DNA of 64,000 nucleotides, taken from assembly GCA_963754125.1 (NCBI GenBank), contig CAVWEX010000014.1, positions 62,001-126,000 on the forward strand, read 5' to 3'. This document shows, piece by piece, positions 20,305 through 28,621 of the stretch (the stretch's first letter is position 1; each line of letters begins with the position of its first letter). The notes below the pieces were generated by a model that had not been told where the DNA came from, searched no databases, and was given only the letters and a program-made list of their open reading frames with translations. Source of the DNA: RPQJ01 sp963754125 (GTDB taxonomy: Bacteria > Pseudomonadota > Gammaproteobacteria > Steroidobacterales > Steroidobacteraceae). The position numbers and the translations under genes are program-made.

Positions 20305-20511
20305 GGGTGGCGAGGGGGCTTCCTTCCGCGGGCGCGTCCGGCGGGGTCAGCCCGCCGGGGGTCCGGCAGCGAGTCCGGGCGACACGGAAGTATGCCACGG
20401 CGATGCTGCCGCACCCGGGCGCGCGGCAACCGCGAGGCCCCGCGTCGATTCCGCTACAATCCGCCGTCCGCGGCTCATGCCGTTCTCCCACCTCGGTTGC
20501 ATTCACCAGCC
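20305..20511. promoter_or_regulatory. divergent intergenic region, kinase-pilT unit versus mrp-dcd
   Basis: 207 bp between two genes transcribed away from each other. Plus strand: TACAAT at 20455-20460, preceded by a GC-rich stretch without a clear -35, about 50 bp before mrp. Minus strand: CATACT at 20389-20394, about 85 bp before the kinase start. Both are single -10-like hexamers only, so the exact start sites are uncertain. Confidence 0.35.
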
Positions 20512-21597
20512 ATGACAGACGATCGCGTACGCGAAGCCCGCCGTGTGGTCGAGAATTATGTCGAACCATGCCTCGGGATGCCTCTTTCGGAAGCCAAAGC
20601 TGTGACCTCCGTCCGGTCCGAGGGCGGCACGACAGTGGTCGAGGTCGAACTTGGCTTTCCGGCCCGACGCTACGGGCCCGAGCTCGCGGCCAGCCTCGAG
20701 CGGTTGCTCGCGACCCAGCCCGGCGTCGGCCCGGCTCGCGTCAGCGTCGGCTGGCGGGTGGCGCCGCAGGCGGTGCAGGGCGGTCTCAAACCGCTGCCGG
20801 GCATCAGCAACGTGATCGCGGTGGCGTCGGGGAAGGGCGGCGTCGGCAAGTCCACCACGGCCGTGAACCTCGCGCTGGCGCTGGCGCTCGATGGCGCGCG
20901 CGTCGGGCTGCTCGACGCGGACATCTACGGGCCGAGCCAGCCGCGGATGATGGGACTGCAGGGCGAGCGTCCAGTGTCGCGCGACGGCCGGCGGCTCGAG
21001 CCGCTCGAGGCGCACGGCGTCAAGGTGATGTCCATCGGCTTCCTCATCGAGGAAGAGCAGCCGATGGTGTGGCGCGGCCCGATGGTCACGCAGGCGCTGA
21101 CCCAGCTGCTGTCCGACACCGACTGGGGCGAGCTCGATTACCTGATCGTCGACATGCCGCCCGGCACCGGCGACATCCAGCTGACGTTGTCCCAGCGCGT
21201 GCCGGTCAGCGGCGCAGTGATCGTCACGACGCCGCAGGACATCGCGCTGCTCGACGCCCGCAAGGGACTGCGCATGTTCCAGAAGGTCGCCATCCCCGTG
21301 CTCGGCGTCATCGAGAACATGAGCACGCACGTCTGCTCGAAGTGCGGCCACGAGGAGCCGATCTTCGGCGCGGGCGGCGGGGCGCGCATGGCCGCGCAGT
21401 ACGACGTCGCCCTGCTGGGGCAGCTGCCGCTCGACATCCGCATCCGCGAGGAGACCGACGCCGGCTGTCCCACGGTCGTGGCCGATCCCGACGGTCCCGT
21501 GGGCCGGGCGTACCTGGAGGTCGCGCGCCGCACCGCTGCCCGCCTGTCGGTCGCAGGCGCCGCGGCCGGTCCGAGCATCACCGTCGAGGACACCTGA
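20512..21597 (+). CDS. apbC: Mrp/ApbC-family Fe-S cluster carrier ATPase
   Basis: P-loop NTPase that binds and transfers 4Fe-4S clusters. 361 residues from ATG 20512. An N-terminal MIP18/DUF59-like domain covers residues 1-90. The deviant Walker A SGKGGVGKST (about 106-115) contains the extra Lys typical of the MinD/Mrp group. DADIYGPSQPRMMG and DMPPGTGDIQLT are family signatures. The cluster-bridging C-x2-C is CSKCG near residue 274. In many proteobacteria this gene lies next to metG; here metG is on the opposite strand about 5 kb away, separated by the kinase-pilT unit. dcd follows after 2 bp. Confidence 0.95.
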   Translation: MTDDRVREARRVVENYVEPCLGMPLSEAKAVTSVRSEGGTTVVEVELGFPARRYGPELAASLERLLATQPGVGPARVSVGWRVAPQAVQGGLKPLPGISNVIAVASGKGGVGKSTTAVNLALALALDGARVGLLDADIYGPSQPRMMGLQGERPVSRDGRRLEPLEAHGVKVMSIGFLIEEEQPMVWRGPMVTQALTQLLSDTDWGELDYLIVDMPPGTGDIQLTLSQRVPVSGAVIVTTPQDIALLDARKGLRMFQKVAIPVLGVIENMSTHVCSKCGHEEPIFGAGGGARMAAQYDVALLGQLPLDIRIREETDAGCPTVVADPDGPVGRAYLEVARRTAARLSVAGAAAGPSITVEDT

Positions 21598-21599
21598 AC

Positions 21600-22166
21600 G
21601 TGAGCATCAAGTCCGACCGCTGGATCCGCCGCATGGCCGAGGGCCACGGCATGATCGATCCGTTCGAGCCCGGCCAGGTGCGCACCGTGGACGGCCAGCG
21701 GATCGTCTCCTACGGCACCTCGAGCTACGGCTACGACGTGCGCTGCGCCGCCGAGTTCAAGATCTTCACGAACATCAACTCGACGATCGTGGACCCCAAG
21801 GACTTCGATCCCGATTCCTTCGTGGACTTCGGCGGCGAGGTCTGCATCATCCCGCCGAATTCGTTTGCGCTGGCGCGCACCGTCGAGTACTTCCGCATCC
21901 CGCGCAACGTGCTCACCGTCTGCCTCGGCAAGTCCACCTACGCGCGCTGCGGGATCATCGTCAACGTGACGCCGCTCGAGCCGGAGTGGGAAGGGCACGT
22001 GACGCTCGAGTTCTCGAACACGACGACGCTGCCGGCGAAGATCTACGCGAACGAGGGTGTCGCGCAGATGCTGTTCTTCGAGTCGGACGAGGTCTGCGAG
22101 GTGTCCTACCGCGACCGGGGCGGCAAGTACATGGGGCAGAAGGGTGTCACGCTGCCAAAGGCTTGA
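21600..22166 (+). CDS. dcd: dCTP deaminase
   Basis: Deaminates dCTP to dUTP, the main supply of dUMP for thymidylate in gammaproteobacteria. 188 residues from GTG 21600, starting MSIKSDRWIRRMA. Signatures include SYGYDVRC, CLGKSTYARCG, VTPLEPEWEGHVTLEFSNTT and the C-terminal lid GGKYMGQKGVTLP. The catalytic Glu lies in the PLEPEWEG segment. It follows apbC by 2 bp, an arrangement seen in several gammaproteobacteria. It converges with the DUF3108 gene 9 bp away with no obvious terminator. Confidence 0.96.
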   Translation: MSIKSDRWIRRMAEGHGMIDPFEPGQVRTVDGQRIVSYGTSSYGYDVRCAAEFKIFTNINSTIVDPKDFDPDSFVDFGGEVCIIPPNSFALARTVEYFRIPRNVLTVCLGKSTYARCGIIVNVTPLEPEWEGHVTLEFSNTTTLPAKIYANEGVAQMLFFESDEVCEVSYRDRGGKYMGQKGVTLPKA

Positions 22167-22175
22167 GCGGGCGCG

Positions 22176-22934
22176 CTAGAGCCGCTCGAAGCTCACCAGC
22201 CGCAGCTGGGTCTCGAGCTGGCCCTTGCGGAACTGCACGGCCTGCACGGGTACGTAGCCGAGCGCGGGGGCGTGCCATGCCTTGACGACGCGGTCCGACC
22301 CGGCGCGCTGGTTCGCCCAGATCACGGTCTCGAACTGGCCGTAGGGCGTGACCACGGTCGCCCGCCCCTCGCTCCAGTAGCGGTAGTCCCGAAGCCGGCT
22401 GCCGGTCAGGATCGTGAAGCCCTGCGGGGCGCGGCCGGCGAGCAGCTCAACGATCATCGCCGCCTGCACCGAGGCGGTGTCCTGCGTACCCGCGTTGACC
22501 GCCAGGTCGAACGGCTTGCCCTGCGCAACGCCCTTGACGCGACCCGCAGTCCAGTCGAACGCGAAGCGCACGTCCTTCGCGAGGTCCGACTTGCCGTCGT
22601 TGAAGTCGAAGCTCAGGGGCCGCACGCCGGCGGCCGTGACTTCCATGACGCCCCGCTCGGCCGCCTGCGGGCTCACTGCGACGCGGCCGAGCAGGTTCGG
22701 GAAGGCGCGGGTCTCGTAGAGCCACTGCCCGGGCTGCGTGCCCGGCCGAAGTCCGTTCTCGATCTGGCCGCCGCTGATGCCGCGGTAGCTCGCCTGGTAA
22801 CGGGCCTTGAAGGGCTGCAGGCCGGGCGAGTCCGCCTCCGTCGCGAGCGCGGCCGAGGCGAGCCCCACCAGCGCCGCGAAGGCGAGCAGCGCAAGCGCGC
22901 CGCCTGGGCGGCGCCCGTCAGGCCGCGAGTTCAT
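22176..22934 (-). CDS. DUF3108 domain-containing exported protein
   Basis: 252 residues from ATG 22934. An N-terminal hydrophobic signal sequence (ALALLAFAALVGLASAALA) ends in a plausible signal peptidase I site near residue 32. The mature part matches DUF3108, a beta-rich periplasmic or outer-membrane-associated family of unknown function (YQASYRGISGGQIENG, PLSFDFNDGKSDLAKDVRF, LGYVPVQAVQFRKGQLETQL). It overlaps the end of purN by 17 bp, the common purM-purN-DUF3108 order of gammaproteobacteria. I cannot propose a specific role. Confidence 0.85.
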   Translation of the reverse strand: MNSRPDGRRPGGALALLAFAALVGLASAALATEADSPGLQPFKARYQASYRGISGGQIENGLRPGTQPGQWLYETRAFPNLLGRVAVSPQAAERGVMEVTAAGVRPLSFDFNDGKSDLAKDVRFAFDWTAGRVKGVAQGKPFDLAVNAGTQDTASVQAAMIVELLAGRAPQGFTILTGSRLRDYRYWSEGRATVVTPYGQFETVIWANQRAGSDRVVKAWHAPALGYVPVQAVQFRKGQLETQLRLVSFERL

Positions 22935-23593
22935 CGTGCGCCTCCCGCACGAGGGGAGCGTCGAGCACCCGACCGTCGAGCAGCACCCGACCGTCGCGGC
23001 ATGCGAGCCGGCCGGCGGCGAACCAGCCGATGCACTCCGGGTAGATGCGGTGTTCCTGCGCGAGCACTCGTGCGGCCAAGGTGGACTCGTCGTCGTCGTC
23101 CCGGACGGGGACACGTGCCTGTAGGACCACCGGGCCGCCGTCGAGTTCGCGCGTCACGAAGTGGACGCTGGCGCCGTGCATGCGGTCGCCGGCCTCGAGC
23201 GCCCGGCGGTGGGTGTGGAGGCCGCGGTGGGCCGGCAGCAGCGAGGGGTGGATATTGAGCAGCCGGCCAGCGAACCGATCCACGAAACCGGCGCCCAGCA
23301 CCCGCATGAATCCCGCGAGCACCACCAGTCCGGGCGCATGGTGCTCGACCTCGGCGCGCGAGCGCGGCGTCGAAGGCTGCGCGGTCTGCGAACTCGCGGG
23401 CGGCCACCACGGCCGTCTCGAGGCCCGCGGCAGCGGCCCAGGCCAGGCCGGGCGCGCCGGTGCGGTCGCTGATCACGGCACGGATGTCGACCGGCACGGC
23501 GCCGGCTCGCGCCTGCTCGGCGATGGCGCGCAGGTTGCTGCCGTGGCCCGAGATCAGGACGACGATCGGCAGCCGTCCGGCTGCGCCGTTCAT
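22918..23593 (-). pseudogene. purN: phosphoribosylglycinamide formyltransferase, frameshifted
   Basis: Transfers formyl from 10-formyl-THF to GAR in purine synthesis. ATG 23593 overlaps the purM stop (ATGA). The first frame gives LPIVVLISGHGSNLRAI and AVISDRTGAPGLAWA. It then breaks at about 23353, where one C (minus strand) appears extra. Removing it joins ...FDAALAREVEHHAPGLVVLAGFMRVLG, the normal sequence. The second frame holds the catalytic part: NIHPSLLPAHRGLHTH and GASVHFVTRELDGGPV. Restored length is 224 residues (E. coli 212). In the sequence as given neither half would be active, so a consensus error is likely. Confidence 0.88.
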
Positions 23594-24624
23594 CGCTCGA
23601 TCACGGCGCCGCGCGTGCCGGGCCGCACCTCGCCCACGACGCTCGCCTGCTCGCCGCAGCGGCGCAGGATGTCGAGCGTCCGGTCGGCGTCGGCCGCGGC
23701 CACGGTCAGCGTCATGCCGAGCCCGCAATTGAAGGTGCGGTGCATCTCGTCGCGCTCGATGCGGCCCGTGCGCTCGAGCCAGTCGAACACGGCGGGGCGC
23801 GGCCAGGCGCGTTCCTCGAGCACGGCCTCGAGCCCGTCGGGCAGCGTGCGCGGGATGTTGCCGGACGGCCCGCCGCCGGTGATGTGGGCAATGGCGTGCA
23901 CCGGCAGCTCGGCCAGCACGGCCAGCACCGATTTCACGTAGATGCGCGTGGGGGCGAGCAGCAGGTCGTAGAGCGGCGTGCCTTCGAGCATCGTGGCGGG
24001 AGTGGCGCCACTCACCGCGAGCAGCCGGCGGACGAGCGAGTAGCCGTTCGAGTGCGGCCCGGAGGAGGCGAGGCCCAGGATCACGTCGCCCGCGCGGGTC
24101 TGGCTGCCGTCGATGATGCGGTCCTTTTCCACCAGGCCGACGCAGAAGCCGGCGAGGTCGTAGTCCTCGCCCTCGTACATGCCGGGCATTTCGGCTGTCT
24201 CGCCGCCGACCAGCGCACAGCCGGCCTGCAGGCAGCCCTCGACGATGCCCTTGATCACGCGCTCGGCGACGTCCACCTGCAGGCGCCCGGTGGCGAAGTA
24301 GTCGAGGAAGAACAGCGGCTCCGCGCCTTGCACCACCACGTCGTTCGCGCACATGGCCACGAGGTCGATGCCGATCGTGTCGTGGCGACCGGTCTCGATC
24401 GCGAGCCGCAGCTTGGTGCCCACGCCGTCGGTGCCCGACACCATCACGGGCCGGCGGTAGCGATCCAGCGGCACCTCCACGAGCGCGCCGAAGCCGCCCA
24501 GGCCACCCAGCACCTCGGGGCGCATCGAGCGCTTCACGGCGGGCTTGATGCGCTCGACGAGCTCATCGCCCGCGTCGATGTCCACGCCGGCGTCGCGATA
24601 GGTGATCGGTCGGGTGTCTGGCAT
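23590..24624 (-). CDS. purM: phosphoribosylformylglycinamidine cyclo-ligase (AIR synthetase)
   Basis: ATP-dependent ring closure of FGAM to AIR, fifth step of purine synthesis. 344 residues from ATG 24624 (E. coli 345). Signatures GGLGGFGALVEVP, SGTDGVGTKL, CANDVVVQGAEPLFFLDY, GGETAEMPGMY and HITGGGPSGNIPR are all present. It is the first gene of purM-purN-DUF3108 and diverges from the DUF2066 gene across 90 bp. No recognisable PurR-type operator is visible upstream. Confidence 0.97.
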   Translation of the reverse strand: MPDTRPITYRDAGVDIDAGDELVERIKPAVKRSMRPEVLGGLGGFGALVEVPLDRYRRPVMVSGTDGVGTKLRLAIETGRHDTIGIDLVAMCANDVVVQGAEPLFFLDYFATGRLQVDVAERVIKGIVEGCLQAGCALVGGETAEMPGMYEGEDYDLAGFCVGLVEKDRIIDGSQTRAGDVILGLASSGPHSNGYSLVRRLLAVSGATPATMLEGTPLYDLLLAPTRIYVKSVLAVLAELPVHAIAHITGGGPSGNIPRTLPDGLEAVLEERAWPRPAVFDWLERTGRIERDEMHRTFNCGLGMTLTVAAADADRTLDILRRCGEQASVVGEVRPGTRGAVIER

Positions 24625-24714
24625 CCGGGTCTCGCGTGGGCTGCTGGCCCAGGGGGGGAATCGAGGCTGTGCTATTTTACACGGCGCGTCCCCGCCGAGC
24701 CTGCTCCCCGACCG
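24625..24714. promoter_or_regulatory. divergent promoter region purM / DUF2066
   Basis: The 90-bp gap contains an AT-rich island, GCTATTTTACAC (24671-24682), in otherwise GC-rich DNA. Read on the minus strand it contains TAAAAT, a 5-of-6 match to the -10 consensus, for purM. On the plus strand TATTTT could serve the DUF2066 operon. No convincing -35 or PurR box was found. Confidence 0.35.
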
Positions 24715-25614
24715 ATGCGCCCACACCCAAGCTTCGCCCGCTCGCACGGCTACCTCCTCGCGGCCGCACTGTTACTCGGGTCCCTGCTGCCCGGCGCCGA
24801 CACCGGCGCGGCCGAAGTGCCGCTGTACGAGGTGAAGGTGCCGCTCAACGGCACCAGCGAGGCCGAGCGCGCTGCCGCCTTTGCCGAGGCGATGCGGGCG
24901 GTCGCGGTGCGCGTGTCCGGGCGACGGGAAGCGGCCGCGAATGCAACGGTCACCGCGGCCGATCCCGCGCGTCACGTCCAGCGCTACACCAGCGGCTCCG
25001 ACAAGACGCTCACGGTCGGATTCGACGGTGCGTCGGTCGACCGCCTGCTGCAGCAGGCGGGGCTGACCTTCTGGGCGGCGGAGCGACCCCTGACGCTCGT
25101 GGACGTCGCGACCGCGGATCGCGTCGCGGCAGTCGATGCGGCGCAGTGGCGTGGACTGCCGATCGCCTGGCAGGCCGGCGCGGCTGCGATCGGCCCGGCC
25201 CAGGCCGTGCTCAAGGGGACGCCGAACGGACCGCAGTTCGACTGGTCGTTCAGTCATGCGGGCGAGACCGTGCAGGCGCGCGGCTCACTGGCGGACGGCA
25301 TCCACCTCGCGGCCGACACCCTTGCTGCCCGGTACGCGCCGCCGTCGTCGCGCGGCAATTCGAGCCTGGTGCTGCGCGTGGCGGGCATGGGCGACGTCCG
25401 CATGTACACCGGCGCGCTCGCGTACCTCGACTCGCTCAGCCTGGTCCGCAGCGTGGCGGTCGAGGCCCTCGAGGGCGACGTCGTCCGGCTGCGCGTGGTG
25501 GTGCGCGGCGACCGGGAGCTGCTCGGCCGCATCGCCGCGATGGAGGGGAAGCTTCAGCCGGTGGCCCGCGGCGCCGAGCCGGCTTCCGAGGCGGACTTCA
25601 GCTTCGAGCCATGA
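24715..25614 (+). CDS. DUF2066 domain-containing exported protein
   Basis: 299 residues from ATG 24715. The first 33 residues form a signal peptide (LLAAALLLGSLLPGADTGAAE), so the protein is probably periplasmic. The mature part has the DUF2066 pattern: EVKVPLNGTSEAERAAAFAEAMRAV near the start, then a repeat-like second half ending ALAYLDSLSLVRSVAVEALEG. Function is unknown. It is the first gene of a three-gene set with a CDP-alcohol phosphatidyltransferase and hda, an order conserved in gammaproteobacteria next to purM. It overlaps the next gene by ATGA. Confidence 0.85.
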   Translation: MRPHPSFARSHGYLLAAALLLGSLLPGADTGAAEVPLYEVKVPLNGTSEAERAAAFAEAMRAVAVRVSGRREAAANATVTAADPARHVQRYTSGSDKTLTVGFDGASVDRLLQQAGLTFWAAERPLTLVDVATADRVAAVDAAQWRGLPIAWQAGAAAIGPAQAVLKGTPNGPQFDWSFSHAGETVQARGSLADGIHLAADTLAARYAPPSSRGNSSLVLRVAGMGDVRMYTGALAYLDSLSLVRSVAVEALEGDVVRLRVVVRGDRELLGRIAAMEGKLQPVARGAEPASEADFSFEP

Positions 25615-26180
25615 GCCTGCGACACCTGCCGAACCTGCTGTGCATCCTCAGGATGCTGCTCGTCTACCCCGTGGCCTACTGGATCCTGCAGGGCCGGTTT
25701 CCCGCCGTCATGGGCCTCTTCGCGCTGGCGGCGTTCACCGACGCCCTCGACGGCTTCCTCGCCAAGCGATTCGGGTGGACCAGCGAACTCGGCAAGATGC
25801 TCGACCCGGCCGCCGACAAGCTGCTGCTGATCACGGTGTTCGTGTGCCTGAGCGTCACCGGTCTCGCGCCGTGGTGGCTCACCGCGCTCGTGATCCTGCG
25901 CGACCTCGTGATCGTGTTCGGCGCACTCACGTACCGGCAGCTGTTCGGGCCGGTGCGCGGATCGCCCACCGCGGCCAGCAAGCTCAATACGCTGTGCCAG
26001 ATCGTCTTCTGCCTCGCGGTCGTGGCGACCGCGGCCTACGGCTGGCCGGGCGCGACCGCGATCACGGTGCTGGGCGCGCTGGTGCTGCTCACGACGGCGG
26101 TGAGCGGCATCGACTACGTCCTGATGTATTCGCGGCGTGCCGCCGACGTGGTCAGGGCCCGCGCCGTGGCCGCCGGCTGA
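25611..26180 (+). CDS. CDP-alcohol phosphatidyltransferase family protein
   Basis: 189 residues, ATG 25611 overlapping the preceding stop. Membrane enzyme with about five helices. The family motif is DALDGFLAKRFGWTSELG followed by KMLDPAAD. This matches D-x2-D-G-x2-A-R-x8-G-x3-D-x3-D except that Lys replaces the Arg after the Ala. Such enzymes join CDP-diacylglycerol (or similar) to an alcohol. PgsA-like glycerol-3-phosphate transfer is the nearest guess, but the acceptor cannot be read from sequence. A separate serine enzyme (pssA) lies at 31051. Confidence 0.88.
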   Translation: MSLRHLPNLLCILRMLLVYPVAYWILQGRFPAVMGLFALAAFTDALDGFLAKRFGWTSELGKMLDPAADKLLLITVFVCLSVTGLAPWWLTALVILRDLVIVFGALTYRQLFGPVRGSPTAASKLNTLCQIVFCLAVVATAAYGWPGATAITVLGALVLLTTAVSGIDYVLMYSRRAADVVRARAVAAG

Positions 26181-26186
26181 GCCGCC

Positions 26187-26879
26187 GTGCAACAGCTGCC
26201 GCTCGGGGTGCGCCTTGCCGAATCCGCCCGCTTCGCCAGCTTCGTTGCCGGGCCGAACCGCGAAGCGCTCGAGCTGCTCGCGGGGTGCTCGCCACCGCGC
26301 CTGCTCTGGCTCTGGGGGCGCACCGGGACGGGCAAGACGCACCTGCTGCAGGCCTCCTGCGCGGCGGTCGGCGACCGCGGCGCCGCCGCGGCTTACCTCG
26401 ATCTCGAGTCCGTCGGCACGCCCGGGCTCCTCGAAGGTTTCGACGCGCTCGACCTCGTGTGCCTCGACTCGCTCGAGCGCGTCTCGGACGATGCCGCCTG
26501 GAATGCCGCGATCTTCCGCCTGCACACGCTGATGCAGGACGGTGCCGGGCGCCTGTACGTCGCGAGCACCGGACCGCCCGCCGCGCTTCGATTCCGGCTG
26601 CCGGACCTGCGCTCGCGTCTGCTCGCCGCCCCGGTCCACCAGCTCCACGAGCTCGCCGAGGAGGACCGGATCGCGGTGCTGGAGCAGCGGGCCGGACGGC
26701 TCGGGCTGGTGCTGCCGAGGGAGTCCGCGGCCTACCTCGTGCACCGCATGCCGCGTGACATGCACTCGCTGTGTGCCGCGCTCGACCGGCTCGACGTGGC
26801 CGCGCTCGCCGCACAGCGACGGCTCACCGTGCCGTTCCTGCGGCAGGTGCTCGAGGATCAGCCCGCCGACGCGTCCTGA
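26187..26879 (+). CDS. hda: DnaA-related regulatory inactivation protein Hda
   Basis: DnaA-like AAA+ protein that, with the beta clamp, stimulates ATP hydrolysis on DnaA and so limits re-initiation. 230 residues from GTG 26187. The extreme N-terminus MQQLPLGVRL contains a clamp-binding QLxLxx motif, which fixes the start. The P-loop is GRTGTGKTHLLQA; sensor and box VII regions follow (LPDLRSRL, FLRQVLED). There is no DnaA DNA-binding domain IV. Its 3' end overlaps the convergent DUF2069 gene by 22 bp. Confidence 0.92.
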   Translation: MQQLPLGVRLAESARFASFVAGPNREALELLAGCSPPRLLWLWGRTGTGKTHLLQASCAAVGDRGAAAAYLDLESVGTPGLLEGFDALDLVCLDSLERVSDDAAWNAAIFRLHTLMQDGAGRLYVASTGPPAALRFRLPDLRSRLLAAPVHQLHELAEEDRIAVLEQRAGRLGLVLPRESAAYLVHRMPRDMHSLCAALDRLDVAALAAQRRLTVPFLRQVLEDQPADAS

Positions 26880-27268
26880 CCGGCGGGCGCGTCCGGCGCG
26901 GCCGACGCAATCGGTCTCGTTACGCGCAGGCAGTACACGAGACTCACGAACCAGGCCAGGCTGGCAAACAGGATCACCCCAGCGACAGTGCGCACGGCGG
27001 GATTGGCGATCACCTCGGTCGCACCGTAGGCGAAATAGGGGGCGACGCAGAGGGTCGCCCAGGCGCAGGTGCGCCGGTTGCGGCGCCACAGTCCGCGCAG
27101 GGGCAGCAGCAGCGGGAGCAGCAGCACGGCCGTCCACGCCAGGCCGGACGGCCACGGCGCCGAGCGCAGCGCCGCCGCGGCGACGCAGGCCGCAAGCAGC
27201 GCCGCGCCCGCAAGCGTCAGGCGCCATGCGCGCTCGAGCCTCGCCGACGACTTCGAGGACACGCTCAC
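26858..27268 (-). CDS. DUF2069 domain-containing membrane protein
   Basis: 136 residues from GTG 27268, overlapping the wrbA stop (GTGA). About four hydrophobic helices, including GAALLAACVAAAAL and ILFASLAWFVSLVYCLRV, with the DUF2069 signature CVAPYFAYGATEVIANP. It is an inner-membrane protein of unknown function, often found directly after wrbA in gammaproteobacteria, as here. The 3' end overlaps hda on the other strand, so the two transcripts must be antisense at their ends. Confidence 0.85.
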   Translation of the reverse strand: MSVSSKSSARLERAWRLTLAGAALLAACVAAAALRSAPWPSGLAWTAVLLLPLLLPLRGLWRRNRRTCAWATLCVAPYFAYGATEVIANPAVRTVAGVILFASLAWFVSLVYCLRVTRPIASAAPDAPAGQDASAG

Positions 27269-27873
27269 GAGCGCAGTGGCCGGGCGGCGACCGCGAGCTC
27301 GGCAACCCGCTGGCCGAGCAGCCGTGCGAGCTCCCGCTCGTCCTCGCTCAGGCGCGACGGATCGGAGCTACCGCGTTCGGACCAGTGGCTCGCGCCGTAG
27401 GGCGTCCCGCCCGTGCGCGTGCGGTTGAGCGCCTCGGCGGTGAACGGCAGGCCGACCAGGTACATGCCGTGGTGCAGCAGCGGCAACATCATCGTCAGGA
27501 GCGTCGATTCCTGGCCGCCGTGCATCGCGCCGGTGGAGGTGAACACGCCGGCCGGCTTGCGGTCGAGGCCGCCGTTGAGCCACAGCGCGCTCGTGCCGTC
27601 GAGGAAGTGCTTGAGCGGGGCCGCCATGTTGCCGAAGCGCGTCGGGCTGCCGATCAGCAGCCCGTCGCAGTCGCGCAGTTCGTCGTGAGTGGCGTAGGGC
27701 GGTCCGTCGTCCGGCACCGCCGGGGCCACCGCCTCGGTCACCGGGGAGACCGGCGGCACGGTTCGCACGCGCGCACGCGCACCGGGCACCGATTCGACGC
27801 CGCGCGCCACCTGCCGCGCGAGTTCCGCGGTGGCACCGTGGCGCGAGTAGTAGAGCACCAGCACGTCGGCCAT
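27265..27873 (-). CDS. wrbA: NAD(P)H:quinone oxidoreductase, WrbA type
   Basis: FMN-dependent two-electron quinone reductase. 202 residues from ATG 27873; the frame extends upstream to 27945 but this start gives MADVLVLYYSRHGATAELA, the flavodoxin-like FMN loop at the very N-terminus as in the family. GSPTRFGNMAAPLKHFLD and GAMHGGQESTLLTMM are WrbA signatures, and YGASHWS is in the C-terminal part. The product acts in the cytosol, probably against quinone-derived oxidative stress. Confidence 0.94.
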   Translation of the reverse strand: MADVLVLYYSRHGATAELARQVARGVESVPGARARVRTVPPVSPVTEAVAPAVPDDGPPYATHDELRDCDGLLIGSPTRFGNMAAPLKHFLDGTSALWLNGGLDRKPAGVFTSTGAMHGGQESTLLTMMLPLLHHGMYLVGLPFTAEALNRTRTGGTPYGASHWSERGSSDPSRLSEDERELARLLGQRVAELAVAARPLRS

Positions 27874-28000
27874 CTGCTTGCTGAACCCTTTGTCTGGAGA
27901 TGCCGCGCGCGGCGCGCGCGGGCCGGCGGATTCTAGGTCCGTCAACCTTGACGGTACAGGGTGCAGTTGTTACGGTCCCGGCACCCTGCAATCCGCCCGT

Positions 28001-28321
28001 ATGCCGTTCATGCGTCGTTACACCCTGCCCCTGCTGCTGGCCGCGCTGCTGGCCGGAGTGACGCTCGCCGGCTGTGCGGGCGCCCCCTTGCAGGAGATGA
28101 GCGACGCGCGCCAGGCGGTCCGTGCCGCCGAGCGGGCGGGCGCCGCGAAACATGCGCCCGAGCCGCTCGCCGAGGCCCGCCGACTCGTCGAGCAGGCGCG
28201 GCTCAACATGCAGAAGGGGGAGTACAAGGCCGCACGCGAAGACGCCGACAAGGCGCGCGAGAAGGCTACGGAGGCCCGTCGCCTCGCCGAGGCCGCCGTC
28301 GCGCCCCCCGCCGGAGCGTGA
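28001..28321 (+). CDS. DUF4398 domain-containing lipoprotein
   Basis: 106 residues from ATG 28001. The signal sequence RRYTLPLLLAALLAGVTLAGC ends in a lipobox (LAGC, Cys25), so the mature protein is lipid-anchored. The Gly after the Cys does not favour inner-membrane retention, so the outer membrane is likely. The rest is a charged alpha-helix rich in Ala/Arg/Glu/Lys with heptad character (ARQAVRAAERAGAAKHAPE, AREDADKAREKATEARRLA), as in DUF4398. Homologues accompany OmpA-like proteins, but none is adjacent here. acyP follows after 6 bp. Confidence 0.78.
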   Translation: MPFMRRYTLPLLLAALLAGVTLAGCAGAPLQEMSDARQAVRAAERAGAAKHAPEPLAEARRLVEQARLNMQKGEYKAAREDADKAREKATEARRLAEAAVAPPAGA

Positions 28322-28327
28322 TCCCGC

Positions 28328-28615
28328 ATGAGCGACTGGGTCGCGCGGCGCTGCTACGTTGCGGGCCGCGTGCAGGGCGTGTTCTTCCGTGCCAGCACCC
28401 GCGCACGGGCCGAGGCACTGGGCGTGACCGGCCATGCCCGCAACCTTCCGGATGGACGTGTCGAGGTGCTTGCCTGCGGGGTACCGTCGGCGGTCGAGGC
28501 GCTGTGCGGCTGGCTCCGGGAGGGGCCGCCGGCCGCTCACGTGACCGCAGTGGAGGTCGAGCACGTCGCGACTGCGACGCTGCCTGGCCGGCCGGCCGGC
28601 TTCAGCACCGTTTGA
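28328..28615 (+). CDS. acyP: acylphosphatase
   Basis: 95 residues hydrolysing carboxyl-phosphate bonds. The motif CYVAGRVQGVFFRASTR contains the phosphate-binding loop and catalytic Arg of the family, and HARNLPDGRVEVLACG carries the catalytic Asn. Small cytosolic alpha/beta protein. Starts 6 bp after the lipoprotein gene and converges with the lytic transglycosylase gene (6 bp between stops). Confidence 0.93.
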   Translation: MSDWVARRCYVAGRVQGVFFRASTRARAEALGVTGHARNLPDGRVEVLACGVPSAVEALCGWLREGPPAAHVTAVEVEHVATATLPGRPAGFSTV

Positions 28616-28621
28616 CGATGC

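Noticed and set aside
17779..20500. Long plus-strand extension in frame with apbC
   Set aside because: Lies opposite the HEAT-kinase; real coding in this frame starts at ATG 20512 with the family N-terminus.
22931..24352. 473-codon minus-strand frame spanning purN and purM
   Set aside because: Contains the first half of purN only because of the frameshift; the remainder is a shadow of purM.
24625..24714. PurR operator upstream of purM
   Set aside because: No 16-bp palindrome like the enteric PurR site; only an AT-rich -10-like island.
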